A DNA stretch of 6,923 nt from Methanospirillum sp. (GCA_028695895.1 JAQVIE010000061.1:1-6923); one strand, 5' to 3'. Shown: positions 1 to 6,041, counted from the first letter of the stretch. Translations and numbers: made by a program. Notes: generated by a model not told the origin, from the sequence alone.

Positions 1-690
1 GCAGAGGAGATGAAGAAAGATATTGCGCTCATCTGCAATGGCTGTTACAAGTCAATCTACGAGGTCAATCATATCCTCAAGCACAACGATGAACTCCGTG
101 ATGGGGTAAATGAGGTTCTTGCCGAGATTGATATGCAGTTTAAGGGTTCCATTGATGTCTGGCATCTTGCTGAACTCTACTATGATGAGAAGATCTGCGG
201 TCTTAAAAAGATAAGGGACAGTGTTACAACTCCGCTTAATGGTGTAAAGATTGCAGCCCATTATGGCTGTCACCTGATGAAGCCACAAAAGGAGAGACAT
301 TTTGGAGACACTGAAAACCCGATGTGGTTTGAAGAACTCATCGCAGCCCTTGGTGCAGAGCCAGTCCAGTACCGCAACAAGATGCAGTGTTGTGGTGCAG
401 GTGGCGGTGTCCGTGGATATGATATCGTCCATGCCCTTGACATTACCAATGAGAAGATGATTAATGTCAGAGAGGCAGGTGCTGATGCAATCACTGAAGT
501 CTGTCCGTTCTGCCAGCTTCAGTTTGACCGTGGTCAGATAGAGATAAAAGAGAAGTTCGGTGACGTGTACAATATCCCGATTCTGCACTACAATGAACTC
601 CTTGGTCTTGCCCAGGGCATGAGTCCGCAGGATCTTGCACTTGACCTGCATGCGATTGACTGTACACCATTCCTGAAGAAGGTGCTTTAA
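1..690 (+). CDS. hdrB: CoB-CoM heterodisulfide reductase subunit B, 5'-truncated by window edge
   Basis: This is the catalytic subunit of cytosolic heterodisulfide reductase, which reduces CoM-S-S-CoB on two non-cubane [4Fe-4S] clusters held by CCG domains. The frame is open to base 1, so the ATG at 10 is an internal Met. HdrB proteins are about 290 residues and only 229 are visible, so roughly the first 60-70 are missing. Counting from that Met, C9-x2-C12 is the end of the first CCG domain. C87, C127-C128 and C165-x2-C168 form the complete second one (C-x39-CC-x36-C-x2-C). Both cluster sites therefore look intact as far as can be seen. The stop at 688-690 is followed 14 bp later by hdrA, as in hdrCBA operons; hdrC is presumably upstream, outside the window. 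Codon choice (AAG, GGT, GCA rich) suits a highly expressed gene. Confidence 0.95.
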   Translation, partial: AEEMKKDIALICNGCYKSIYEVNHILKHNDELRDGVNEVLAEIDMQFKGSIDVWHLAELYYDEKICGLKKIRDSVTTPLNGVKIAAHYGCHLMKPQKERHFGDTENPMWFEELIAALGAEPVQYRNKMQCCGAGGGVRGYDIVHALDITNEKMINVREAGADAITEVCPFCQLQFDRGQIEIKEKFGDVYNIPILHYNELLGLAQGMSPQDLALDLHAIDCTPFLKKVL

Positions 691-704
691 GGGAGGACAA
701 AGAC

Positions 705-2723
705 ATGGCAGAAAATACTGAACCAAGAATTGGTGTCTTCCTGTGCCACTGTGGTACCAACATCGCAGGTTCCTTATCTATTGAAGATGTCGTTGAATAT
801 GCGAAGACACTCCCGTACGTAACAATTGCAGATCAGTACCAGTACATGTGCTCAACCCCTGGTCAGAAGAAGATTGATGACGCAATCAATGAACACAACC
901 TGACAGGTGTTGTTGTTGCAGCATGTTCCCCCCGCCTTCATGAGCCAACCTTCCGTACTGCAACAAAGGAAGGAGGATTAAACCCGTTCAGGTTTGAGAT
1001 GGCAAACATCCGTGAGCAGAACTCATGGGTTCACATGCATGGGATGTGGGAAGAAGCAACAGAGAAGGCAAAAGATCAGGTCAGGATGGCCGTTGCAAAG
1101 GCTGCAAGACTGGAAGACCTTATACCAAAGAGTGTTCCTGTTGAGCGTGCAGCAATGGTTGTCGGTGCCGGTGTCGGTGGTATGCAGGCCGCCCTTGATC
1201 TTGCAAGTGCTGGTATCAAGACTTACCTGATTGAAGCAACCCCCACCATCGGTGGACGGATGTCTCAGCTTGACAAGACTTTTCCGACCCTTGACTGTTC
1301 ACAGTGTATTCTTACACCAAAGATGGTGGATGTCGGTCGTCACCCGAATATCGAGATGATGACCTATACTGAGGTTGAGAAGGTAGAAGGTTACATAGGT
1401 AACTTTGATATCACTCTCCGCAAGAAAGCCCGTGGAGTCCTGACTCCGGACGAAGCAACTGCCAAGGGAATTGTTGGTGGTGGCTGTAATGGTTGTGGAG
1501 ACTGTTCTGAAGTCTGTCCGGTCATAAAGCCAAACCCGTTCGAGATGGGAATGGCTCCAAGAAAGGCCATCTACATCTACCATGCCCAGGTAATGCCACT
1601 TATCTACACAGTTGACTTTGACTCCTGTGTCAAATGTAATCTCTGTGTGGATGTCTGCGGTGACAAGAAGGCAATTGATCTTGAGATGCAGGATGAGTTC
1701 ATCACCGTCAAGGTAGGAACAGCAATTCTTGCAACCGGCTTTGATCTCATCTCTATCGAAGAGAAGAGAGAATGGGGATACAAGCAGTTTGACAATGTCA
1801 TCTCCTCGCTTGAGTTTGAGCGTCTGATCTGTGCATCAGGTCCAACCGGAGGTCATCTTATCCGTCCAAGCGATGGTAAGACCCCGATGGCTGTCGGATA
1901 TGTGCTCTGTGCAGGATCCCGTGACAATACCGGTGGCGTAGCCAAACCATACTGTTCACGGTTCTGCTGCATGTACTCTCTCAAGCATGCTCACCAGATA
2001 TACGAGAAGATCCCAGGCTGTAAAGTCTATCTCTTCTACATGGATATCAGATCCTTTGGTAAGATGTACGAAGAGTTCTACTATCGTATCCAGAATGAAG
2101 GTGCAAAGTTCATCCGTGGGCGTGTTGCAAATGTTCTTGAAGACCCGGAGACAAAGAACCTGCATATCTATTCAGAAGACACTCTTCTTGGCCGCCCGGT
2201 AGATGTCGAAGTTGATATGCTTGTCCTTGCAGCAGCTATCCAGCCAAAAGAAGGAGCAAATGTCCTTCGGAAGAAATTTGGTGTATCCGCATCCCAGGAT
2301 GGCTGGATGCTTGAAGCTCACCCGAAATTAAACCCCTGTGGTACTACCACTGCAGGAGTGTTCCTTGCTGGTGTCTGTCAGGGGCCAAAAGACATTCCTG
2401 ATACTGTAGCACAGGCAGAAGGAGCAGCTTCAGCAGCTTCTATCCCGATTCACATGGGAGAAGTCGAGCTTGAGCCCTACTTTGCTATGTGTATCGAGGA
2501 TTTATGTGCCGGTTGTGGAATGTGTATCAATCTCTGTCCGTACGCTGCTCTTGACCTTACAGAAAAGAATGGCAGAACCGTCATGGTTGTTACCGAAGCC
2601 AAGTGTAAAGGCTGTGGTACCTGTGGAGGATTCTGTCCAGGTGGTGCTATTAAGATGCAGCACTTTACATCGCCACAGATAGCAGCACAGATTGATGCGT
2701 TCTTTGCAGGAGGAGAACAGTAA
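705..2723 (+). CDS. hdrA: CoB-CoM heterodisulfide reductase subunit A (FAD, multiple [4Fe-4S])
   Basis: This is the flavin-based electron-bifurcating subunit of the cytosolic HdrABC complex. Its FAD splits electron pairs between ferredoxin and, through HdrC/HdrB, the heterodisulfide. The 672-residue length is normal for methanogen HdrA. In order: an N-terminal domain with C14, C16, C49 and C74; a Rossmann FAD loop GAGVGG at 154-159; C198/C201; a first ferredoxin motif C261/C264/C267/C271; a second at C308/C311/C314/C318; the HdrA signature YCSRFCCM at 416-423; and two C-terminal ferredoxin motifs, C601/C604/C607/C611 and C634/C637/C640/C644. The last two are the usual contact side for MvhD. 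All are intact, and Cys is encoded throughout with no in-frame UGA (some methanogens use selenocysteine in HdrA). The start is set by the SD GGGAGG at 691-696, 8 bp before ATG. The stop overlaps the mvhD start by one base (TAATG), indicating translational coupling. Confidence 0.97.
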   Translation: MAENTEPRIGVFLCHCGTNIAGSLSIEDVVEYAKTLPYVTIADQYQYMCSTPGQKKIDDAINEHNLTGVVVAACSPRLHEPTFRTATKEGGLNPFRFEMANIREQNSWVHMHGMWEEATEKAKDQVRMAVAKAARLEDLIPKSVPVERAAMVVGAGVGGMQAALDLASAGIKTYLIEATPTIGGRMSQLDKTFPTLDCSQCILTPKMVDVGRHPNIEMMTYTEVEKVEGYIGNFDITLRKKARGVLTPDEATAKGIVGGGCNGCGDCSEVCPVIKPNPFEMGMAPRKAIYIYHAQVMPLIYTVDFDSCVKCNLCVDVCGDKKAIDLEMQDEFITVKVGTAILATGFDLISIEEKREWGYKQFDNVISSLEFERLICASGPTGGHLIRPSDGKTPMAVGYVLCAGSRDNTGGVAKPYCSRFCCMYSLKHAHQIYEKIPGCKVYLFYMDIRSFGKMYEEFYYRIQNEGAKFIRGRVANVLEDPETKNLHIYSEDTLLGRPVDVEVDMLVLAAAIQPKEGANVLRKKFGVSASQDGWMLEAHPKLNPCGTTTAGVFLAGVCQGPKDIPDTVAQAEGAASAASIPIHMGEVELEPYFAMCIEDLCAGCGMCINLCPYAALDLTEKNGRTVMVVTEAKCKGCGTCGGFCPGGAIKMQHFTSPQIAAQIDAFFAGGEQ

Positions 2724-3145
2724 TGGCAGACGAATGGAAACCAAAAATTCTTGCTATCATCTGCAACTGGTGTTCTTATGCAGGTGCTGACCTTGCCGGT
2801 GGTGCACGTATACAGTATCCGCCAACGGTCCGGGCGATCCGTGTCATGTGTACCGGTCGTGTTGACATGCTCTTCATTCTCAAGGCATTTGTTGAGGGTG
2901 CAGACGGTGTCCTCGTCTCCGGTTGTCACTTTGGCGACTGTCACTACCTTGAAGGAAACTTCAAGGCAGCAAAGCGTATGTTCATGATCAAGTCCCTGCT
3001 CAGAAACATCGGTCTTGATGACAGGCGTTTCCGTATGACCTTTGTATCAGCATCTGAGGGTGCAAAGTGGGGTACGGTCATGGAAGACGTCACCAATACT
3101 GTTAAGGAACTTGGTCCCAGCCCGATCAAAGAATTCAAAAAATAA
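2723..3145 (+). CDS. mvhD: MvhD-family [2Fe-2S] protein, electron link to HdrA
   Basis: This small cytosolic iron-sulfur protein passes electrons from a hydrogenase (MvhAG) or formate dehydrogenase (FdhAB) to HdrA. The 140 residues match the usual MvhD/FlpD length. Five cysteines (C14, C17, C43, C68, C73) sit in the family pattern: CNWC near the N-terminus, MCTGR at 42-46 and GCHFGDCHY at 67-75. The start overlaps the hdrA stop by one base, and its SD AGGAGG (2708-2713) lies inside the hdrA 3' end, so the two are translated together. Two T-tracts directly follow the stop, so this is the last gene of the operon. No mvhG, mvhA or fdh gene follows. In Methanomicrobiales the partner is often formate dehydrogenase encoded elsewhere; which partner is used here cannot be read from the window. 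Confidence 0.95.
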   Translation: MADEWKPKILAIICNWCSYAGADLAGGARIQYPPTVRAIRVMCTGRVDMLFILKAFVEGADGVLVSGCHFGDCHYLEGNFKAAKRMFMIKSLLRNIGLDDRRFRMTFVSASEGAKWGTVMEDVTNTVKELGPSPIKEFKK

Positions 3146-3148
3146 ATA

Positions 3149-3171
3149 TTTTTTTTGTTCTGATTTTTTTT
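3149..3171 (+). terminator. Double oligo-T terminator of the hdr-mvhD operon
   Basis: Two runs of eight T (3149-3156 and 3164-3171), separated by seven bases, start four bases after the mvhD stop. Archaeal RNA polymerase terminates at T-rich stretches without needing a hairpin, and no hairpin is seen. Tandem T8 tracts fit efficient termination of a strongly expressed operon. Confidence 0.8.
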
Positions 3172-3346
3172 AGTTCAAAATTGATTAACCGGGTTTGTTC
3201 ACTCAATCGAAATTACATATAACATATACCGGTTCAGAAGGCTCATTCACCTCAAAGAGAATATTTTCATTTATAAATGAGTTTGAAATTCAGGGCCGAT
3301 GTATTTAAAAATTTACCGGTTTTTATTTGTTAAATATTGGAGGCCA
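3172..3346. other. Convergent AT-rich intergenic spacer, no gene seen
   Basis: This is the space between the ends of mvhD (plus) and the GNAT gene (minus). It has no ORF with a credible start and no recognisable RNA gene. It holds only short AT-rich stretches, a 6-bp inverted pair AACCGG/CCGGTT (3187-3192 and 3229-3234) and the 14-bp palindrome listed separately. A T5 run on the minus strand near 3307-3311 may help end transcription of the GNAT unit, but it is weak. Confidence 0.6.
3267..3280. repeat. 14-bp perfect palindrome TCATTTATAAATGA
   Basis: The sequence is identical to its reverse complement over 14 bases; the next outward pair is T/G. Its core TTTATAAA resembles an archaeal TATA element, but no gene begins at a suitable distance on either strand. 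It could form a short hairpin or bind a dimeric protein. In such AT-rich DNA, chance is also possible. Confidence 0.5.
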
Positions 3347-4192
3347 TCATCCCAGTTCGAAAGTAGTAACACCAAAAATTTCATGAATAGGTAATTGGGG
3401 GTTTTTCTTTGTATACATCCGTGCGGTTCCGAACACTTTGGCCATCGATTTGTTCCTGGCCATCCTCAGTGCAGCTTCATTTGGTTCAGGTGTATCCAAA
3501 AAAATTGTTTCGCCTGGTATTTGAGCCATAAGACCTTCAAATATTTCATCGGCTATTTCCGGGCTTTCTGCAAAAAGGGGGCCGGTTTTATATCCTTCGA
3601 AACATCTCCTTATTACTCCGTAACCCCTGATATTCTCATGATTATCGAGCTTTACAAGCGCTGAGCTTTCTGGCTGGGATATCCACTTTTCAAGAAATGT
3701 TTGTCGCGTTACAGGAAAATGATCGGAATCATAAATGAGAAGCTGATTAAAAGGAATATCTTTTGCAGGCAGTAGATCATGTTGTTCATTACCATCGGCA
3801 ATACCCTGCCATCTGATGTTCCTGTATGCAAATTGAAGACCCACCGCTTTTGTATATTTGTCCTGCATCTCAAAGACACCATCACCACCAAAATTCCGTT
3901 CTCCGGCATGGGTTAGCATGGCGGAAAAAATCTCCCAACCCGCCCCCTGATGGCGGTATTGTTTTTTTACAATGTAAAACCCTCCAAAGCTAAAGGTCTC
4001 ATCATAATTTGTTGCAACCCCAACTCCGATAATTTCACCTTCATGCTCTGCACAAAACCATCCTTCCGGATCCACTGGATAATGGCACGCCCCATCATGA
4101 AGCCCAGGGTTCCAGCCCTCCAGTCTTGCCCACTCAATGGGAACATATATCTCATCTTCTTTTAAATTGCGGATAACGTGTAATTTTTCCAT
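3347..4192 (-). CDS. GNAT-family N-acetyltransferase, YitH-like two-domain type
   Basis: Predicted cytosolic acetyl-CoA-dependent N-acyltransferase; the substrate is unknown. Of the 281 residues, about 1-140 form a GNAT domain: a glycine-rich strand (GEIIGVGVA, 52-60), then FGGFYIVKKQYR leading into the acetyl-CoA loop RHQGAG at 80-85, then FEMQDKYTKAVGLQFAYR at 107-124. The C-terminal part (about 150-281) matches the second domain of YitH-type proteins. It includes GYGVIRR at 190-196, GPLFAES at 204-210, FLDTPEPN at 231-238 and the end GVTTFELG. There is no signal peptide or membrane segment. The start lies 23 bp downstream of the YkgJ-like gene stop on the same strand, with only a weak AGGT upstream, so the two are probably co-transcribed. 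Family assignment is fairly firm; the biological role is not. Confidence 0.85.
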   Translation of the reverse strand: MEKLHVIRNLKEDEIYVPIEWARLEGWNPGLHDGACHYPVDPEGWFCAEHEGEIIGVGVATNYDETFSFGGFYIVKKQYRHQGAGWEIFSAMLTHAGERNFGGDGVFEMQDKYTKAVGLQFAYRNIRWQGIADGNEQHDLLPAKDIPFNQLLIYDSDHFPVTRQTFLEKWISQPESSALVKLDNHENIRGYGVIRRCFEGYKTGPLFAESPEIADEIFEGLMAQIPGETIFLDTPEPNEAALRMARNKSMAKVFGTARMYTKKNPQLPIHEIFGVTTFELG

Positions 4193-4215
4193 GATAGTTG
4201 ATTACCTGTATAGCA

Positions 4216-4536
4216 TTATTTACATTTTTCACAAAGGTACATGCGACATAGATCAGGCCTGGTATGATGGACAGTGCAAACGGCAAGATTTTCGTTATCA
4301 AATCGCAGGAACGGGCATGCAAGAGGATGTTTTTCAAGAATGGAAGTATTTAAAAAAATATCCCTTTTGTCCTTGTCAACTATGACAACCTGCATTATTC
4401 CAGTGATCAGGTACTGGATACGGTATTCAAATTGTCCGGTTTTTTCCATGATCCCAAAAACGTCGCCCATGTAACTACAGCAATGACCGCACCTGTTACA
4501 GGCAACGGTGCAGGAATTTGAATCTGTCATGCTCAT
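4216..4536 (-). CDS. YkgJ-family Cys-rich protein (putative zinc- or iron-chelating)
   Basis: This is a small cytosolic protein of the CxxCxxCC family (PF03692 type), predicted to bind zinc or an iron-sulfur cluster; the function is undefined. It has ten cysteines in 106 residues. CNRCGHCC at 13-20 gives C13, C16, C19 and C20. C74 (ACPFL), C87 (CTVHHTRPDLC) and C97 follow, and C102 in YLC completes the usual pattern. C9 and C105 are extra, and C102-x2-C105 makes a terminal CxxC. The initiator is ATG at 4536-4534, with a second in-frame ATG two codons later (4530-4528) equally possible. The upstream GGGTAAC is only a weak SD. It leads the minus-strand pair with the GNAT gene and is transcribed divergently from the riboflavin kinase gene across 65 bp. 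Confidence 0.85.
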   Translation of the reverse strand: MSMTDSNSCTVACNRCGHCCSYMGDVFGIMEKTGQFEYRIQYLITGIMQVVIVDKDKRDIFLNTSILEKHPLACPFLRFDNENLAVCTVHHTRPDLCRMYLCEKCK

Positions 4537-4552
4537 AACACTTCTGTTACCC

Positions 4553-4568
4553 TTTCCACATATGGAAA
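4553..4568. promoter_or_regulatory. Candidate operator 1: inverted repeat TTTCCA-CATA-TGGAAA
   Basis: This is a perfect 6-bp inverted repeat around a 4-bp spacer, 16 bp in all, on the YkgJ side of the shared AT-rich core. It covers the region where the minus-strand transcript should begin. It shares CACATATG with the second dyad. The neighbouring gene encodes a winged-HTH riboflavin kinase of the RbkR class, known to bind palindromes upstream of riboflavin genes, so RbkR is the first candidate ligand; that link is inference. Confidence 0.45.
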
Positions 4569-4584
4569 CACATTAATAGGATTC

Positions 4585-4600
4585 ATCTCACATATGATAA
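4585..4600. promoter_or_regulatory. Candidate operator 2: imperfect dyad ATCTCA-CATA-TGATAA
   Basis: The layout matches the first dyad (6-4-6, same CATA spacer), with four of six arm positions pairing, including the inner TCA/TGA. It abuts the kinase ATG at 4602 and would cover a leaderless transcription start. Its CACATATG (4589-4596) lies exactly 32 bp from the one in the first dyad (4557-4564), about three helical turns, so both would face the same side of the DNA. Confidence 0.35.
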
Positions 4601-4601
4601 T

Positions 4602-5267
4602 ATGGTTACTTCGGAGGATCTGGAATGTCTTAAACGGATTGCCCTGATGGGTGGTCTGAACACTCCGGTTTTCCTTAAAACGATCAGCCTTGGTTCTGAG
4701 CTTGGATTCAGTCCCCAAACGGCATCCCGAAGATTGCGCTCACTTGAGCGGCAGCATTTCATCAGCCGAAAATTAGGTGCTGACGGACAACAGGTGACCA
4801 TCACTCGTGAAGGAGAAGGTGCCCTCCGGCAGGAATACTGCGATTATTACCGGTTGTTTGGTCGGCAGGAAAAAAGTCTGGTGCTAAATGGAACTGTTCA
4901 GTCAGGACTTGGTGAAGGTGCATATTACATGAGCCTTCGTCCCTACACTGATCAGTTCCTGGAAATACTTGGTTTTTCCCCTTTTCCAGGGACATTAAAC
5001 GTCCAGCTTCTCCCAAATTCTACCTTTCAGAGACAATGGCTTTCAAGTGCCGAATGGAAGGTGGTTCAAGGATTTGAATCCGAAGGCCGGACCTTTGGTG
5101 AAGTCCAATGTCTTCCCTGCACTATCCGGGATGTTCCATGTGGTATAATCATTCCAGGCAGATCCCATTATCCTGAAGAACTCATCGAAATTGTCTCTCC
5201 AAAAGGGCTTCGTAAAAGATTCTCACTCATGGATGGCGATGAGGTGACTATAGAGGTGACAATATGA
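4602..5267 (+). CDS. ribK: Winged-HTH regulator fused to CTP-dependent riboflavin kinase (RbkR type)
   Basis: Bifunctional protein: the C-terminal domain phosphorylates riboflavin to FMN using CTP, and the N-terminal domain is a DNA-binding regulator. In the 221 residues, a winged HTH spans about 5-85, with recognition region LGFSPQTASRRLRSLER at 34-50 and a wing near RKLGADGQQVTITREG (56-71). The archaeal RibK domain runs from about 93 to the end: SGLGEGAYYMSLRPY at 101-115, the turn FPGTLNV at 128-134, SHYPEELIEIVSP at 188-200 and the ending LMDGDEVTIEV. Single-domain RibK proteins are about 130-140 residues, so the extra 85 residues are the HTH. No SD precedes the ATG; a GGAGGAT at 4613-4619 lies inside the coding region and has no in-frame start at a usable distance. 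The stop overlaps the ribB start (ATGA). Proteins of this design, described as RbkR, repress or activate riboflavin genes, so autoregulation is likely. Confidence 0.92.
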   Translation: MVTSEDLECLKRIALMGGLNTPVFLKTISLGSELGFSPQTASRRLRSLERQHFISRKLGADGQQVTITREGEGALRQEYCDYYRLFGRQEKSLVLNGTVQSGLGEGAYYMSLRPYTDQFLEILGFSPFPGTLNVQLLPNSTFQRQWLSSAEWKVVQGFESEGRTFGEVQCLPCTIRDVPCGIIIPGRSHYPEELIEIVSPKGLRKRFSLMDGDEVTIEVTI

Positions 5268-5983
5268 CAAAAAACGCATTTACAGCATTAAGGCAGGGTG
5301 AAATGGTCCTGCTGTATGACTTTGATGATCGAGAACGAGAGACCGATTTTGCCATACGATCTGATATGGTAACTTCCCATGACATCTGCAGGATGCGAAA
5401 CGATGCCGGGGGTCTTATCTGCACAGCAATACCATTCGTGGCAGCAAAAAAACTGGGACTTCCCTTTGCCCGTGAAGTATTAAGAAACTGTGCCATGGTT
5501 GAGCAGCTTGGAGACATCCCTTATGATCCTTCCAACAACTCTTCATTCTCACTCTGGGTCAATCACCGTGACACATTCACAGGAATCACTGATCATGACA
5601 GGACAAAGACTGTGAATGCAATATCAGATGTGGTTCAGGCTGTGATGAATGGGGTGCCTGTGTCATTTAAAGAACAGTTCAGGACTCCCGGGCATATGCC
5701 AGTGCTTATTGCAGCAAAACATCTCCTGTCCCAGCGTCATGGTCAGACTGAGCTGTCGGTTGCAATGGCAGAGATGTCAGGAATAATTCCAAGTATAACC
5801 ATATGTGAAATGCTTGACGATGAGTCAGGATATGCCTTGTCCAAAGAAGATGCAATCCGATATGCAAAACGCCATGATCTTGCCTTTGTTGAGGGATCAG
5901 AGGTTCTTGACCGGTGGGAGAAGGTGGCATATCCGAAGGCTGAATGCACAGATCCTTTAGCTGCAGCAGTAAACAGGATTTAA
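5264..5983 (+). CDS. ribB: 3,4-dihydroxy-2-butanone 4-phosphate synthase, archaeal monofunctional type
   Basis: Converts ribulose 5-phosphate to 3,4-dihydroxy-2-butanone 4-phosphate plus formate, supplying the four-carbon unit of riboflavin; Mg-dependent and cytosolic. The 239 residues fit the monofunctional family. The acidic loop DFDDRERETDF spans 19-29 (E24 and E26 match the metal/catalytic acids), with AGGLICT including C53 at 48-54. SSFSLWVNHRDTFTGITDHDR spans 93-113 as a family block. RTPGH is at 140-144 (catalytic H144), and ICEM with E182 follows at 180-183. Oddly, the block normally written RxGHTE reads RHGQTE (158-163): Gln161 sits where relatives have a metal-ligand His, and His appears two residues earlier. 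The ATG overlaps the kinase stop by 4 bp. The strong SD AGGTGA (5254-5259) lies 4 bp before it, inside the kinase gene, so the pair is translationally coupled. Confidence 0.93.
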   Translation: MTKNAFTALRQGEMVLLYDFDDRERETDFAIRSDMVTSHDICRMRNDAGGLICTAIPFVAAKKLGLPFAREVLRNCAMVEQLGDIPYDPSNNSSFSLWVNHRDTFTGITDHDRTKTVNAISDVVQAVMNGVPVSFKEQFRTPGHMPVLIAAKHLLSQRHGQTELSVAMAEMSGIIPSITICEMLDDESGYALSKEDAIRYAKRHDLAFVEGSEVLDRWEKVAYPKAECTDPLAAAVNRI

Positions 5984-6017
5984 CCTTCATCTTTCACTGT
6001 CACCTCCTGTCTCTCTC

Positions 6018-6024
6018 TTTTTTT
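6018..6024 (+). terminator. T7 tract in pyrimidine-rich stretch after ribB
   Basis: A CT-rich run (6005-6024) ends in seven T, 35 bases after the ribB stop. This is the likely end of the ribK-ribB transcript. It is flanked by a 7-bp direct repeat TGTCACC (5998-6004 and 6024-6030). No hairpin is evident. Confidence 0.55.
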
Positions 6025-6041
6025 GTCACCAGTCTACTCTT

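Larger units (their letters stand above)
4537..4601. promoter_or_regulatory. Divergent promoter region between YkgJ-GNAT and ribK-ribB
   Basis: These 65 bp must carry the promoters of both units. An AT-rich core ATTAATA at 4572-4578 is the best TATA-like element and reads reasonably in both directions. It lies 24-30 bp before the kinase ATG, the spacing expected of a leaderless archaeal transcript. On the other strand it would place a start about 10 bases before the YkgJ-like ATG. No SD precedes the kinase ATG, which supports leaderless initiation. The TATA match is imperfect, so the exact element is uncertain. Confidence 0.5.

Noticed and set aside
1..12. GAGGAG just before ATG 10 looks like a ribosome-binding site and start for a 226-residue HdrB
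   Set aside because: The frame is open back to base 1, and the protein from this Met would lack the first half of the N-terminal CCG domain. The GAGGAG codes for Glu-Glu and the ATG is internal.
52..726. 224-codon open frame on the minus strand antisense to hdrB
   Set aside because: It is a long shadow frame opposite a well-supported gene. It has no SD, no recognisable domain and composition typical of reversed codons.
2477..2944. 155-codon minus-strand frame across the hdrA/mvhD junction
   Set aside because: It lies entirely opposite conserved ferredoxin motifs and MvhD, with many Cys/Thr from antisense of ferredoxin codons. There is no start signal.
3187..3234. Inverted pair AACCGG / CCGGTT in the convergent spacer, possible hairpin
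   Set aside because: Six-base arms with a 36-base loop are not a credible stem, and nothing else supports them.
3282..3352. Possible C/D-box small RNA on the minus strand (ATGATGG near 3351, CTGA near 3291)
   Set aside because: Box C is imperfect and overlaps the GNAT stop codon, and no internal C'/D' boxes are visible. The match is too weak.
3950..4165. Plus-strand frames inside the GNAT gene
   Set aside because: They are shadows opposite a coherent GNAT reading frame with its acetyl-CoA motif; they have no SD or domain.
5998..6030. 7-bp direct repeats TGTCACC flanking a pyrimidine tract, like a target-site duplication
   Set aside because: Only 19 bases lie between them, with no insertion-sequence ends or transposase. 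They are better read as chance around a terminator tract.
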